NCBI RefSeq assembly: GCF_028682635.1
Contig: NZ_JANHLK010000013.1
Location: 1-64,000 of the forward strand
DNA: 64,000 bases
Direction: 5' to 3'
Source: Pseudomonas putida
GTDB taxonomy: Bacteria > Pseudomonadota > Gammaproteobacteria > Pseudomonadales > Pseudomonadaceae
Within the stretch, counting starts at the first letter, position 1. Each line of letters begins with the position of its first letter. A program made the position numbers and the translations under genes. Below the pieces are notes generated by a model. It did no database searches and was not told where the DNA came from. It saw only the letters and a list, made by a program, of their open reading frames with translations. This document shows positions 54,250 to 63,356 of this stretch, in pieces.

Positions 54250-56349
54250 TCACGCATGAGCGATGCGAATCAACGCATCGACCGCGGTCGTGCCATGGGC
54301 GCCGACCAACAATGGGTTCACATCGAGTTCCAGCAACTGCGCGGCGTTTTCGCAGGCGTAGTCGGCCACGGCGCGGATCGCCGCCACCAGTGCGTCCAGG
54401 TCCGCCACTTCGCGCCCGCGAAAACCTTGCAGCAACGGGGCGCTGCGCAGGCTCAGCAAGGCCTGGCGAATCGCGCCGTCGGTGGTCGGCAGCAACAGGC
54501 TGCGACTGTCCTTGAGCAACTCCACCAGAATCCCGCCCGCGCCAATCACCAGCGCCAGGCCAAAATCGTTTTCGCGCTTGATGCCGACGATCAGTTCGGC
54601 CAGCGGTGGCTTGGCCATCGGCTCCAGCAGCACTTGATCGAAGGGCACGCCCGGCGCGTACGCGGCAATGTTCGCCCGCATGTTGTCCAGGGCAGCGCTC
54701 AGGGCGGCGCTGTCCTCGAGGTTCAGGGCCACGGCGCCGGCTTCAGTCTTGTGCGGCAACTGTGCACTCACGGCTTTCAATACCAGCGGATAACCCAGTG
54801 CCTGGGCATCGTTCAGCGCGTTGTCCGGGTTGCTCAATACACCATTGGGTGTCGGTAGACCGAACGCACGCAACGCCTGTTTCGAGTCCCACTCATTGAG
54901 CAGCTGTCCTTCGCCTTCCAGCGCTTGCGGGCAGAGTGGCACGAGGGCCGATTCGCCCAGCGCCAGCAACGCCTGGCGGTTGCGCTGATAACCGGCGATG
55001 CGGCCCCAGGCAGCCAAGCCGTCTTCCACGCCTTGCAATGCCGCCACACCTTGGGCATGCAACTGCTCGCGGGCGTGGGCCGGCAACAGTTCCGGGAATG
55101 CCGAGGTGACGAATCCGGTCTTGCCATGCCGCACCAGCGCCTTGCAGTACAGGTCCAGCAGCAGGTCGCACTCCTTGCGCTCGCCGGTAAACTCCGCCGG
55201 ATAGTCGAGCACCAGCATCGCCGCATCGGCTTCGGTGCGCAGGGCGCTGTCGAGCATGCGGTTCAGCGCCTCGCCGTCGCCCCAGATCGCCGTGGTGAAA
55301 TCCAGCGGGTTGACCAGGTTGGCGTAGCTGGGCAGCACCTCGGCCAGTTCGCCGACTTGCCCGGCATCGAGCTTGGGCAAAGCCAGTTCATTGCGTTCCG
55401 CGTAGTCGGCGATCAAACCAGCATCGCCACCGGAACAGGCCAGCGCGATCAGGCTGTTGCCCGCCGGCAAGTTGCCGCAGGCCGCCGCTTTCAGGGTTTC
55501 GACGAAGCTCACCGGGCCGCTGACGCGAATCACCCCGAGGCGATCGAACAGCGCGTCGTACAACGCATCTGAACCGGACAGCGAACTGGTGTGACTCAGG
55601 GCCAGTTCAGCGCCGATCTGCGACACGCCGGTTTTCAGTGCGATGATCGGGATGCCCTTCTCCAGCGCCTTGTGCGCGGCGCGGGCGAATCCCGGGACGT
55701 TCTTCAGGCCTTCCAGGTGCAGGCCGATGGCGGTGACACGCGGCTCGTCGAGCAGCACGTCCATCAGTTCGGCCACGCCCAGTTGCGCCTGGTTGCCCAC
55801 CGAGGCCATATAGGCAACCGGCAGCGAGCGGTCGCTCATGGACAGGTTGTAGGCGAAGTTGCCGCTCTGGGTCAGCACCGCCACGCCCTTCTCCACCGCT
55901 TTGCCGCCATGGGCCACCGGCCACAGCGCGCTGCTGTGCAGGTAGTCGAGCAGGCCGTAGCAGTTGGGGCCGAGCAAGGCCATGTCGCCCGCGGCTTCGA
56001 GCAATTGCTGTTGCAGGGCCTGGCCTTCGGCGCCGGTCTCGGCGAAACCCGAGGCGTAGCAGATCGCGCCGCCGGTGCCGATGGCGGCAAGCTCCGCGAC
56101 GCAGGTCAGGGTCAGGTCACGGTTGGTCGCAATGAACACCGCGTCGGGCCCGCACGGCAGGTCGGCAACGCTGCGCACGCACGGCACGCCTTCGAGGCTG
56201 TCGTGCTGCGGGTTGACCAGCCACATCTGTCCTGGGTAGCCGCCCTCGGCGCAGCGCTTGAGGGCGCGGGCCATGCTGCGGCCGCCGACAAAGGCCACAT
56301 GGCGGGGCGCGAGCATGCGCTTGAGGTTGTCACGAATGGTCTGGGACAT
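54250..56349 (-). CDS. NDP-forming acyl-CoA synthetase (acetate-CoA ligase family)
   Basis: A 699-residue fused alpha-beta protein. A CoA-binding domain (HVAFVGGRSMARALKRCAEGG) is followed by succinyl-CoA ligase-like flavodoxin domains (SQSGNFAYNLSM type; LALSHTSSLSGSD, with the candidate phospho-histidine). A C-terminal ATP-grasp domain covers about 480-699 (YPLVLKAVSAQLPHKTEAGAV). It converts an acid to its CoA ester with ATP or GTP. With the adjacent acyl-CoA dehydrogenase and hydratase, it could activate a product of arginine breakdown. CGGAGAA precedes the ATG. Confidence 0.88.
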   Translation of the reverse strand: MSQTIRDNLKRMLAPRHVAFVGGRSMARALKRCAEGGYPGQMWLVNPQHDSLEGVPCVRSVADLPCGPDAVFIATNRDLTLTCVAELAAIGTGGAICYASGFAETGAEGQALQQQLLEAAGDMALLGPNCYGLLDYLHSSALWPVAHGGKAVEKGVAVLTQSGNFAYNLSMSDRSLPVAYMASVGNQAQLGVAELMDVLLDEPRVTAIGLHLEGLKNVPGFARAAHKALEKGIPIIALKTGVSQIGAELALSHTSSLSGSDALYDALFDRLGVIRVSGPVSFVETLKAAACGNLPAGNSLIALACSGGDAGLIADYAERNELALPKLDAGQVGELAEVLPSYANLVNPLDFTTAIWGDGEALNRMLDSALRTEADAAMLVLDYPAEFTGERKECDLLLDLYCKALVRHGKTGFVTSAFPELLPAHAREQLHAQGVAALQGVEDGLAAWGRIAGYQRNRQALLALGESALVPLCPQALEGEGQLLNEWDSKQALRAFGLPTPNGVLSNPDNALNDAQALGYPLVLKAVSAQLPHKTEAGAVALNLEDSAALSAALDNMRANIAAYAPGVPFDQVLLEPMAKPPLAELIVGIKRENDFGLALVIGAGGILVELLKDSRSLLLPTTDGAIRQALLSLRSAPLLQGFRGREVADLDALVAAIRAVADYACENAAQLLELDVNPLLVGAHGTTAVDALIRIAHA

Positions 56350-56367
56350 GGGAATTCTCCGGGCCGA

Positions 56368-57528
56368 TCAGCGCAGCAGCGGCCGCAGCAGTTCGCGGGA
56401 AATGATGTGCCGCTGGATTTCCGAGGTGCCTTCCCAGACCCGCTCGATCCGCGCGTTACGCCAGATGCGTTCCACCGGACTTTCGTCCATCAGGCCCATG
56501 CCGCCAAAAATCTGCACCGCCTCGTCGGCCGCGCGACCGAGCACTTCACTGGCGAACAGCTTGGCCATGCCGGCCTCGCCGTCGGTCATGGTGCCCTGGT
56601 CCATTTTCCAGGCGGTGTGCAGGGTCAGCAGCTCGGCAGCGCGAATCTGCGTGGCCATGTCGGCCAGCTTGAACGACACGCCCTGGAAGTTGCCGATGGC
56701 CTGGCCGAACTGTTTGCGATCCGCCGCCCATTGCAGCGACACGTCCAGTGCCCGTTGCGCCTGGCCCACGCAGTTGGCGGCGACCATGACCCGGCCGGCG
56801 GTGAGCCAGGCGTTGGCCACGTCCCAACCCTTGCCGACTTCGCCCAGCACTTTATTGGCCGGAACGCGGCAGTCGTCGAAGAACATTTCGAAGGTGTGGT
56901 AACCGCGGTTGCTCACGCACTTGGGACCCCGGCGGATGGTCATGCCCGGGGTGTTGCGGTCGACCAGGAACGAGGTCACGGCGTTGCGCTTGCGGCCGTT
57001 GTGTTCGTAAGTGTCAGTGACGGCGAAGACGATGGCGAAATCGGCGTGGCCGGCGTGGCTGATGAAGTGCTTGCTGCCGTTGAGCACGAAGTCGTCGCCC
57101 TCACGCACGGCGCGGGTCTTGATCGCGTTGGCGTCGGAGCCCGCGCCCGGTTCGGTCAGGGCGAAGCAGTCGATTTTCTCGCCCTGGATGCACGGCAACA
57201 GGTAGTCGTTGATCTGCTCGCCGGTGCAGGCCATGAGGATTTTCGACGGCCGCGCAACGAAAACGTGCAGTGCCCAGGAGACCTTGGACAGCTCACGCTC
57301 GATCAGTGCCTGGGACAGGTAGTCCAGGCCACCACCGCCCACCTCCTCCGGCATGTTGAAAGCATAGAAACCGGCGGCGATCGCCTTGCCGCGGATCTGC
57401 GCGGCCAGCTGCGGGGAGACTTCGTCGGCGCGGTCGACCTCGGTTTCATAGGGCAGCAGTTCCTTCTCGACGAAGCTGCGTACCGAGTCCACCAACATTT
57501 CTTGTTCTTGGGTCAGTTGGAAATTCAT
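56368..57528 (-). CDS. Acyl-CoA dehydrogenase
   Basis: A 386-residue FAD enzyme. DCFALTEPGAGSDANAIKTRA is the FAD-binding segment, FMPEEVGGGGL-like residues precede it, and the catalytic base is probably the Glu of RIERVWEGTSEIQR. It oxidises an acyl-CoA to the 2,3-enoyl-CoA and passes electrons to ETF. The longer frame upstream lacks family similarity, so the ATG at 57528 is used. The substrate is not known. Confidence 0.9.
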   Translation of the reverse strand: MNFQLTQEQEMLVDSVRSFVEKELLPYETEVDRADEVSPQLAAQIRGKAIAAGFYAFNMPEEVGGGGLDYLSQALIERELSKVSWALHVFVARPSKILMACTGEQINDYLLPCIQGEKIDCFALTEPGAGSDANAIKTRAVREGDDFVLNGSKHFISHAGHADFAIVFAVTDTYEHNGRKRNAVTSFLVDRNTPGMTIRRGPKCVSNRGYHTFEMFFDDCRVPANKVLGEVGKGWDVANAWLTAGRVMVAANCVGQAQRALDVSLQWAADRKQFGQAIGNFQGVSFKLADMATQIRAAELLTLHTAWKMDQGTMTDGEAGMAKLFASEVLGRAADEAVQIFGGMGLMDESPVERIWRNARIERVWEGTSEIQRHIISRELLRPLLR

Positions 57529-57571
57529 GCTGCTACCTGTTGTTCGTGTGCAATGAGAGGTTTGCCGAGAT

Positions 57572-58363
57572 TTAGCGACCGATAAAACGTGCCGGGCGTT
57601 TTTCCGTGGCGGCGCGCAGGGCTTCGTTGCCGTCTTCACTGCGCCCACAAAGCAGGCCGGCGGCCAGTTCCGCTTGCAGTTGCTCGGGCAAGTTGCGCTC
57701 GGCGCCTTCGCGCATGAGCTTTTTGGTCTGGGCGAAAGCAAAGGTCGGCCCGACGGCCAGGCGTGCGGCGAGTTCGCCAGTGACGCTCAGCAGCTGCTCG
57801 TCGGCGCAGACTTCGCCGACCAGCCCGGCGGCCAGGGCGCGGTCGGCGCCCCACAATTCGTCGAGGAACAGCAAGCGCTTGGCTTGCTCGGTGCCGATCA
57901 GCCGTGGCAGGTGCCAACTGGCGCCGGCGTCCGGCGAGTACGCCATGCTGGTGTAGCCGGCCTTGAACCGAGCCGATTGCCCGGCGATGCGCAGGTCGCA
58001 GCACAGGGTCAGGTCCATCCCGGCGCCGACGGCGGTGCCGTTGATCGCGGCGATGGTCGGTTTTTCCAGGCGGTGCAGGCGGGTCATCAGGGCGTGGGCG
58101 GTTTCGGTCCAGCCGTAGGTTTCAAGGGCGCCACGGGCTTCGGCTTCGGCCCATTCCGCCAGGTCGGCGCCGGCGCAGAAGCTGCGACCGCTGCCGGTCA
58201 AGACCACCACGCGCACCGCCGGATTGGCGTTGAAGGTGTCGAGCAAGGCGTGCAGGTTTTTCAAGGTCGGAATGTCCAGCGCATTGCGCTGGGCGGTGCG
58301 ATTGAGGGTGATCCAGGCGACGCCGGCTTCGACCTGACTGAGCAGCGAATCATGAGTAGTCAT
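57572..58363 (-). CDS. Enoyl-CoA hydratase/isomerase family protein
   Basis: A 263-residue crotonase-fold protein. GSGRSFCAGADLAEWAEAEA and NGTAVGAGMDLTLCCDLRI form the oxyanion hole, and ARFKAGYTSMAYSPDAGASW supplies active-site residues. One of the two usual catalytic Glu positions appears altered (YSPDAG), so isomerase or other activity is possible. GAGGAC precedes the ATG at 58363. First gene of the operon leading to aruI, aruH and the aldehyde dehydrogenase. Confidence 0.88.
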   Translation of the reverse strand: MTTHDSLLSQVEAGVAWITLNRTAQRNALDIPTLKNLHALLDTFNANPAVRVVVLTGSGRSFCAGADLAEWAEAEARGALETYGWTETAHALMTRLHRLEKPTIAAINGTAVGAGMDLTLCCDLRIAGQSARFKAGYTSMAYSPDAGASWHLPRLIGTEQAKRLLFLDELWGADRALAAGLVGEVCADEQLLSVTGELAARLAVGPTFAFAQTKKLMREGAERNLPEQLQAELAAGLLCGRSEDGNEALRAATEKRPARFIGR

Positions 58364-58417
58364 GCGAGTCCTCGAATTATTGTGATTGGTCTGAGGTGAT
58401 GCGACTTGAGGCCATAC

Positions 58418-58431
58418 TAAACGAGTGTTCA
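58418..58431. promoter_or_regulatory. Operator-like palindrome, second copy (TAAAC-GAGT-GTTCA)
   Basis: The reverse complement reads TGAACACTCGTTTA, 13 of 14 bases identical to the site at 37357-37370. With its flanks the site is an 18-bp palindrome with one mismatch (ACTAAAC GAGT GTTCAGT). It lies 55-68 bp upstream of the enoyl-CoA hydratase ATG, a usual repressor position. Confidence 0.55.
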
Positions 58432-58597
58432 GTAAGGCGGCAATCGGTGGAGAAATGGGCTGTAACACGCTCGAATATTCAATAACACATTGGTTTCATT
58501 AGTTTTTTTTCAGATTTCGAGGGATGCGCCTCTGCTGCTGTTACAACTTCGAACAACTGGCGACAGGACGCAGATCTATTGCCCACCACAAAACCAA
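58432..58597. other. Non-coding upstream region of the enoyl-CoA hydratase operon
   Basis: No gene is supported here. The segment around 58461-58512 is A+T-rich, with runs of T, and is the likely promoter area. Confidence 0.4.
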
Positions 58598-58690
58598 TGT
58601 GGGAGCGGGCTTGCTCGCGAAGAGGCCCTGTCAGTCAACATTATTGGTGACTGACACAGCGCTTTCGCGAGCAAGCCCGCTCCCACAGGG
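58598..58690. repeat. REPIN between permease and enoyl-CoA hydratase operon
   Basis: Arms TGTGGGAGCGGGCTTGCTCG and CGAGCAAGCCCGCTCCCACA are perfect. The centre also contains an inverted pair TGTCAGTCA/TGACTGACA around ACATTATTGG. Confidence 0.9.
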
Positions 58691-58710
58691 AATGTGTGTG
58701 ATAGAAGGAA

Positions 58711-60123
58711 TTAAACAGTCGGCAGGCTCGGCGCCAGCACCGCCCCGCGCTTGCGATGGATCAGGAAGTACGCGCCATAACACAGCGCAATGAATCCAAA
58801 GCCCCAATACAGCGACGGGCGCTGGGTTTCATCCAGTGCCAGGAACACGAACAGCGAGCAGCACAGCGTGATGCACATCAGCGGCAATACCGGGAACCAC
58901 GGTGCGCGGTACTTCAGGTCGCTGAGTTGGCCGCCGTCACGCAGGTAGGCCTTGCGGAACTTGTACTGCGCCAGTGCGATGACAATCCAGGTCACGGTGC
59001 CCGACATCCCGCTCACCGCCATCAGCACCATGAACAAGGTGTCGGCGGCGACGAAACTGGTCATCAGCGACACCAGCGCAAAGCACAGGGTGATGCTCAA
59101 GGCGCGCAACGGCACGCCGCGCTTGCTTAGTGGCGAAAGACTTTTCGGTGCCATGCCGGTTTTCGACATGGCCCACAGGATGCGCGTCGAGGCATACAGG
59201 CCGGAGTTGCCCACCGACAGGATCGCCGTGAGGATCACGAAGTTCATCAGGTCGGCGGCGTAGGGAATGCCGACCATGTCGAACACCTGCACGAATGGGC
59301 TTTCCATCAGCCCCGCCTGCTGCCACGGCACGATCGCCGACAAGACGATAATAGCCAGCACGTAAAAGATCAGTACACGGAACACCACGTTGCGCACTGC
59401 ACGGGGAATGCTTTTTTCCGGCTGATCGGTTTCACCCGCCGCCACACCCATGATCTCGCAGCCCTGGAAGGCGTAGACCACGGTCATCATCACCGCGAAC
59501 ACCGCAGACAGGCCGTTGGGGAACAGCGAATCGCCGATCAGATTGGTTGCCATCGGCGCCGGTGCGCCACTGCTCAGCGGCATCACACCGAAGATCACCA
59601 GCACGCCGACCACGATGAATCCGAGAATCGCCGCGACCTTGATCCCGGAGAACCAGTATTCCGCTTCACCGAAGGCACGGGTCGCCAGGGCATTGATACC
59701 GAACAGCACCACCACGAACAGCGCCGACCAGTACCAGATCGGCACCGCCGGGAACCAGCGGGTCATCAGCATCCCGGCGGCGGTGAATTCCAGGCCCACG
59801 GTGGTGGCCCAGCTCATCCAGTACACCCAGCCGATCATGAAGCCGGTGGCCGGGCCGATGAATTTGGTGGCGTGGGTCTGGAACGAACCGGACACCGGCA
59901 TCTGCACCGACAGTTCGCCCAGGCAGACCATCACCAGGTACATCAGGAAACCGGCAACCAGGTACGCCAGGATCGCCCCCACCGGCCCGCCCTGGTTGAT
60001 GGTCACCCCGGAACCCATGAACAGCCCGGTGCCGATCACGCCGCCCAGGGACAGCATGAAAATGTGCCGGCTTTTCAGGGCACGGGTCAGTTGGATGCCT
60101 TTACGATCAGTGGATTCGCTCAT
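58711..60123 (-). CDS. Amino acid permease, APC superfamily (AAT family)
   Basis: A 470-residue transporter with 12 helices. SRHIFMLSLGGVIGTGLFMG and the EYWFSGIKVAAILGFIVVGV region match the LysP/RocE-like AAT family, which includes arginine and lysine permeases. GAGGTG precedes the ATG at 60123. Its place between aruS and the catabolic genes suggests arginine uptake by proton symport. The precise ligand is inferred. Confidence 0.9.
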   Translation of the reverse strand: MSESTDRKGIQLTRALKSRHIFMLSLGGVIGTGLFMGSGVTINQGGPVGAILAYLVAGFLMYLVMVCLGELSVQMPVSGSFQTHATKFIGPATGFMIGWVYWMSWATTVGLEFTAAGMLMTRWFPAVPIWYWSALFVVVLFGINALATRAFGEAEYWFSGIKVAAILGFIVVGVLVIFGVMPLSSGAPAPMATNLIGDSLFPNGLSAVFAVMMTVVYAFQGCEIMGVAAGETDQPEKSIPRAVRNVVFRVLIFYVLAIIVLSAIVPWQQAGLMESPFVQVFDMVGIPYAADLMNFVILTAILSVGNSGLYASTRILWAMSKTGMAPKSLSPLSKRGVPLRALSITLCFALVSLMTSFVAADTLFMVLMAVSGMSGTVTWIVIALAQYKFRKAYLRDGGQLSDLKYRAPWFPVLPLMCITLCCSLFVFLALDETQRPSLYWGFGFIALCYGAYFLIHRKRGAVLAPSLPTV

Positions 60124-60216
60124 GCCCGGCACCTCGAGTCGGTGGCACGGACAGCGCATGACAGCTCGTCACGGCGCAGGGAGGAAGGAGCTTTACGGCA
60201 ATTCATTATTATTATC

Positions 60217-60265
60217 TCCAATAAGCTTCGAAGACCGCGCTGCGGCGGTTGCGTCGATTATTGGA
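60217..60265. promoter_or_regulatory. Inverted repeat upstream of the amino acid permease
   Basis: TCCAATAA (60217-60224) and TTATTGGA (60258-60265) are exact reverse complements 33 bp apart. Close by, TGTACGT occurs as a direct repeat at 60285-60291 and 60325-60331. They lie in the 207-bp gap between aruS and the permease, where an AruR site would be expected. Confidence 0.35.
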
Positions 60266-60330
60266 AAGCCATGTAAGGTCGCGTTGTACGTAAAAATCGA
60301 AGTTGTAGAAAGTCGTAACAAAAATGTACG

Positions 60331-62577
60331 TCAGCTCTGCAACAGGCCTTTGAGGGTATGCAGTGAACGTTGCAGTTGTACTTCGACGGCGGGCACCATC
60401 GCTCGAATCGTCGGTTCATCATTGCCCAGCGCCGCCTCTTCCAATGTGCGTAATACCGAGGCCAATGCCCGAAACCCCAGGGAATCGCTGCTGCCGGCCA
60501 AACGGTGGGCAAGCTGTGCAACTTCGGTGCAATCGTCGGCTTCGATGGCTTCGCCCAGTGCCTCACGGTGTTGCAGGATCGAATCGCGCAGCACGGCCAG
60601 CAGGCCCTGTACTTTCTGATCGCCGAGCAAGGTGCGATGGGTTTGCAGCAAGGGCCAGTCCATCGCTTCATCGTCTACCGGCGACGGGGCGGGAGTGGCC
60701 TGCCCCGCCAGCACCTGTCGCAGGTTTTCCAGCTTCAAGGGTTTGGCCAGGATGCCATCCATGCCGGCATCCAGGTAACCGCGCACCAGCGCCGGTTGCA
60801 CGCTGGCGGTCAGGGCAAAGATACGTGTTTGCCGGTTCGGTCCGTCGTCGCTACGGATCTGTTGGCACAACTGGACGCCACTCATCCCCGGCAGGTGCAC
60901 ATCCAGCAAAATCAGGTCGAACGTCCGCGCCGCGCATTGCACCAAAGCCTGTTCAGCATCGATGGCCAGCCAGACCCCATGCCCGTCCCGTCGCAGCAGG
61001 CCCTCGGCGACTTCGCGGTTGAGCGCCACGTCCTCGACCACCAGGATGTCCAGCGCCGGGCCCGCCATCTGGGTCGGCGCTGGGCTCACAGCAGCGATCG
61101 CCGGCTGCAGCGTCACTTCGAACCAGAAACAACTGCCGCGCCCGACTTCGCTGCTGACGCCGATGCAACCGCCGATCTTTTCAACCAGATGTTTACAGAT
61201 GGCCAGGCCCAATCCAGTACCGCCATAACGCTGGGCGACTTCTTCGCTGGCCTGGGTGAAGCGTTCGAAAATCTTCGCCTGCATCGCCGGGGCAATGCCA
61301 ATGCCATTGTCCGTGACACTCACCCGCAAACGTTGTCCGGGCGCAAGCAACGCCACTTCGACACTGACGTCGCCGCCTTCAGTGAACTTGATCGCGTTGG
61401 CCAACAGGTTGCTCAACACTTGCCGCAAGTATTGCTCGGCGCCGTGGTGATGCTCGGCGACCTGCTGATCGACCCGGCAATTGAGGACCGTGTCGTTGTC
61501 CAGCGCCTTGGGTTCGAGCAACGTGAGGACTTCGTCGAGCAATTGGCGAATGGAGAAATTCACCGGTTCAGGCAGGCTGGTCCCCTCCTCCAGCTTGGCG
61601 AAATACAGCACTTCGTTGAGGATGGTCAGCAGCCCCTCGCCAGCCTTGTGCAGCGCATCCAGGCGCTTACCGTCCTGCGGGTCGAGACGGGCACCACGGA
61701 GTAATTCGGCCATGCCCAGGATGCCGTTGAGCGGCGTGCGCAACTCGTGGCTCATGGTCGCCAGGAACCGCGATTTGGCGAGGTTGGCCGCTTCGGCTTC
61801 GTCCTTGGCGCGCATCAGGCTGGCGGTGCGGCGCTCGACCATTCGTAGCAATTCATCGCGGTTGTCCTGCAGGGCCAGGCGGTCGGTTTCCCGGCGGTCG
61901 ATGTCACTGAGGATCGCCCTGCGCATGTCGTCGAGGGCATGGGCCACGGTGTCGATCTCGTCGTTCTGCGCGCTGCGCCGCTTGTCCAGGCGCAACGGCT
62001 CGTGCCATTGCCCGGCGGCAATGCGCCGGGCAAATTCGGCCATGACTTTCAGGTGGCGGGTCACCAGCCGATAGAACAGGCCCGACAGTGCCACCGCCAG
62101 TCCGCAGAAAAACACCGCCATCCACAACAGGTTGGTCAGGCCGGTGGCGTACAGGCGTTGATACACCGCCCCCAAATCGGTGCTGACCTGCAGTTCGCCG
62201 AGATGACGCAACGGGCCGGAAGGCGGTTGGTAATCCAGGGCAAAACGCTCGATACGCAACGGCCCTGCAGGCGCGGGGTTGCCTTGCACCAGGTCGAAAT
62301 CGGCACCGGTCAAATGCACCCTGGCGACGTCGGAGAAATCCACCAGACCGCGCAACTGCACCTTCAACTGCTCCTCGTCCAGATCCCAGAGGCTGCGCTC
62401 CAGGCTGGCCAGGTAGCCGGCGCGGATCAGCTCCATGCGCGAGTCGATCTCGCGCATTTCCCGGCGATACTCGATGTACAGCTGCACGCTGCTGGCCAGC
62501 ACGGTAAAACACAGGCTGAACAGCAGAATGAACAGCAGCAGGCGCCGCAACAGTCCGCCGGGACGCGCGCGAATCAT
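60331..62577 (-). CDS. aruS: Hybrid sensor histidine kinase AruS (HAMP-HisKA-ATPase-REC-HPt)
   Basis: A 748-residue inner-membrane protein. TM1 is at about 11-33, a periplasmic domain of ~110 residues follows, TM2 is at about 147-170, and then HAMP. The HisKA box FLATMSHELRTPLNG has His277, and the ATPase has FERFTQASEEVAQRYGGTGL. A receiver domain (LDILVVEDVALN; phospho-Asp in LILLDVHLPG) and a C-terminal HPt domain (LAHRLAGSSDSLG, His about 691) complete a phosphorelay. Its ATG overlaps the binding-protein gene's stop by four bases. Together with aruR it controls the arginine transaminase pathway in P. aeruginosa. Confidence 0.88.
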   Translation of the reverse strand: MIRARPGGLLRRLLLFILLFSLCFTVLASSVQLYIEYRREMREIDSRMELIRAGYLASLERSLWDLDEEQLKVQLRGLVDFSDVARVHLTGADFDLVQGNPAPAGPLRIERFALDYQPPSGPLRHLGELQVSTDLGAVYQRLYATGLTNLLWMAVFFCGLAVALSGLFYRLVTRHLKVMAEFARRIAAGQWHEPLRLDKRRSAQNDEIDTVAHALDDMRRAILSDIDRRETDRLALQDNRDELLRMVERRTASLMRAKDEAEAANLAKSRFLATMSHELRTPLNGILGMAELLRGARLDPQDGKRLDALHKAGEGLLTILNEVLYFAKLEEGTSLPEPVNFSIRQLLDEVLTLLEPKALDNDTVLNCRVDQQVAEHHHGAEQYLRQVLSNLLANAIKFTEGGDVSVEVALLAPGQRLRVSVTDNGIGIAPAMQAKIFERFTQASEEVAQRYGGTGLGLAICKHLVEKIGGCIGVSSEVGRGSCFWFEVTLQPAIAAVSPAPTQMAGPALDILVVEDVALNREVAEGLLRRDGHGVWLAIDAEQALVQCAARTFDLILLDVHLPGMSGVQLCQQIRSDDGPNRQTRIFALTASVQPALVRGYLDAGMDGILAKPLKLENLRQVLAGQATPAPSPVDDEAMDWPLLQTHRTLLGDQKVQGLLAVLRDSILQHREALGEAIEADDCTEVAQLAHRLAGSSDSLGFRALASVLRTLEEAALGNDEPTIRAMVPAVEVQLQRSLHTLKGLLQS

Positions 62578-63356
62578 TGCGCGTCCGCCGGCAGGTTGAT
62601 CATGTCGCGGTAGGTGACTTCGCTTTCATTGAGCAGGCGCTCGACATCACCGGCATCGACCATGCGCTGCAACTGCGCATCGATCTGCGGCATCTGTGCG
62701 GCCAGTGGCGAGCGGCGGGAAACGGCGACCCGCAGGTAGTCCACGCTCAGGGCCTTGGGCAAGGCGACGATGTCCTCGGCGCCGGGCAGGTTTTCCACGT
62801 ACAGCTCGCCGGTGCGGCGCTCCTGGGTGATGAAATCGATGCGCCCGCGAATCAGCTTGCCGAAGTTCTGCCGGCTGCTGGCGACCCATTCGATGTTGTT
62901 GTGCTGCGCGACCATGCGATCGAACGCCAAGCCGTAGCTTTCACCGAACAGCAGGCCGCCACGGTAATGGGACAGGTCCTGCAAGTGTTCGAACTTCACC
63001 GGATGCTGGCGATTGATGAACAGCGCCACCTCTTCGCGCAGCACCGGTACGCTGGAAAACAGCATGCTCTGTTCCCGTTGCGTGGTGCTGTAGGCCAGCA
63101 CCACATCAACCCGGCCTTCGGCGGCGTCCAGCAGGCAGCGCTTCCAGTTGCCCAACACCACAACCTCGACCTCGTAGCCGAGCTGGCTGAACAACTGCTT
63201 GACCACGCTCGGCGCCAGACCGCGGACCTGCTTGCCGTCGCTCCAGGAAATCGGCGGATACACCGGGTAATCGCAGTAGCGGATTTTTTCCGCGGCCTGC
63301 ACCGTGCCCGCCGACAACACCAGCACTACCCAGAGCCAGCGCCTCACTGCCGTCAC
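62574..63356 (-). CDS. Periplasmic solute-binding protein, transporter-less (SBP_bac_3-like), between aruR and aruS
   Basis: A 260-residue protein. A signal peptide (RRWLWVVLVLSAGTVQA) precedes IRYCDYPVYPPISWSDGKQV, GLAPSVVKQLFSQLGYEVEV and DVVLAYSTTQREQSMLFSSV, the SBP_bac_3 pattern. There is no permease or ATPase in the cluster. The GTG start overlaps aruR's stop and its stop overlaps aruS's start, so all three are translationally coupled. This suggests it presents a ligand to AruS in the periplasm. Confidence 0.85.
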   Translation of the reverse strand: MTAVRRWLWVVLVLSAGTVQAAEKIRYCDYPVYPPISWSDGKQVRGLAPSVVKQLFSQLGYEVEVVVLGNWKRCLLDAAEGRVDVVLAYSTTQREQSMLFSSVPVLREEVALFINRQHPVKFEHLQDLSHYRGGLLFGESYGLAFDRMVAQHNNIEWVASSRQNFGKLIRGRIDFITQERRTGELYVENLPGAEDIVALPKALSVDYLRVAVSRRSPLAAQMPQIDAQLQRMVDAGDVERLLNESEVTYRDMINLPADAQ

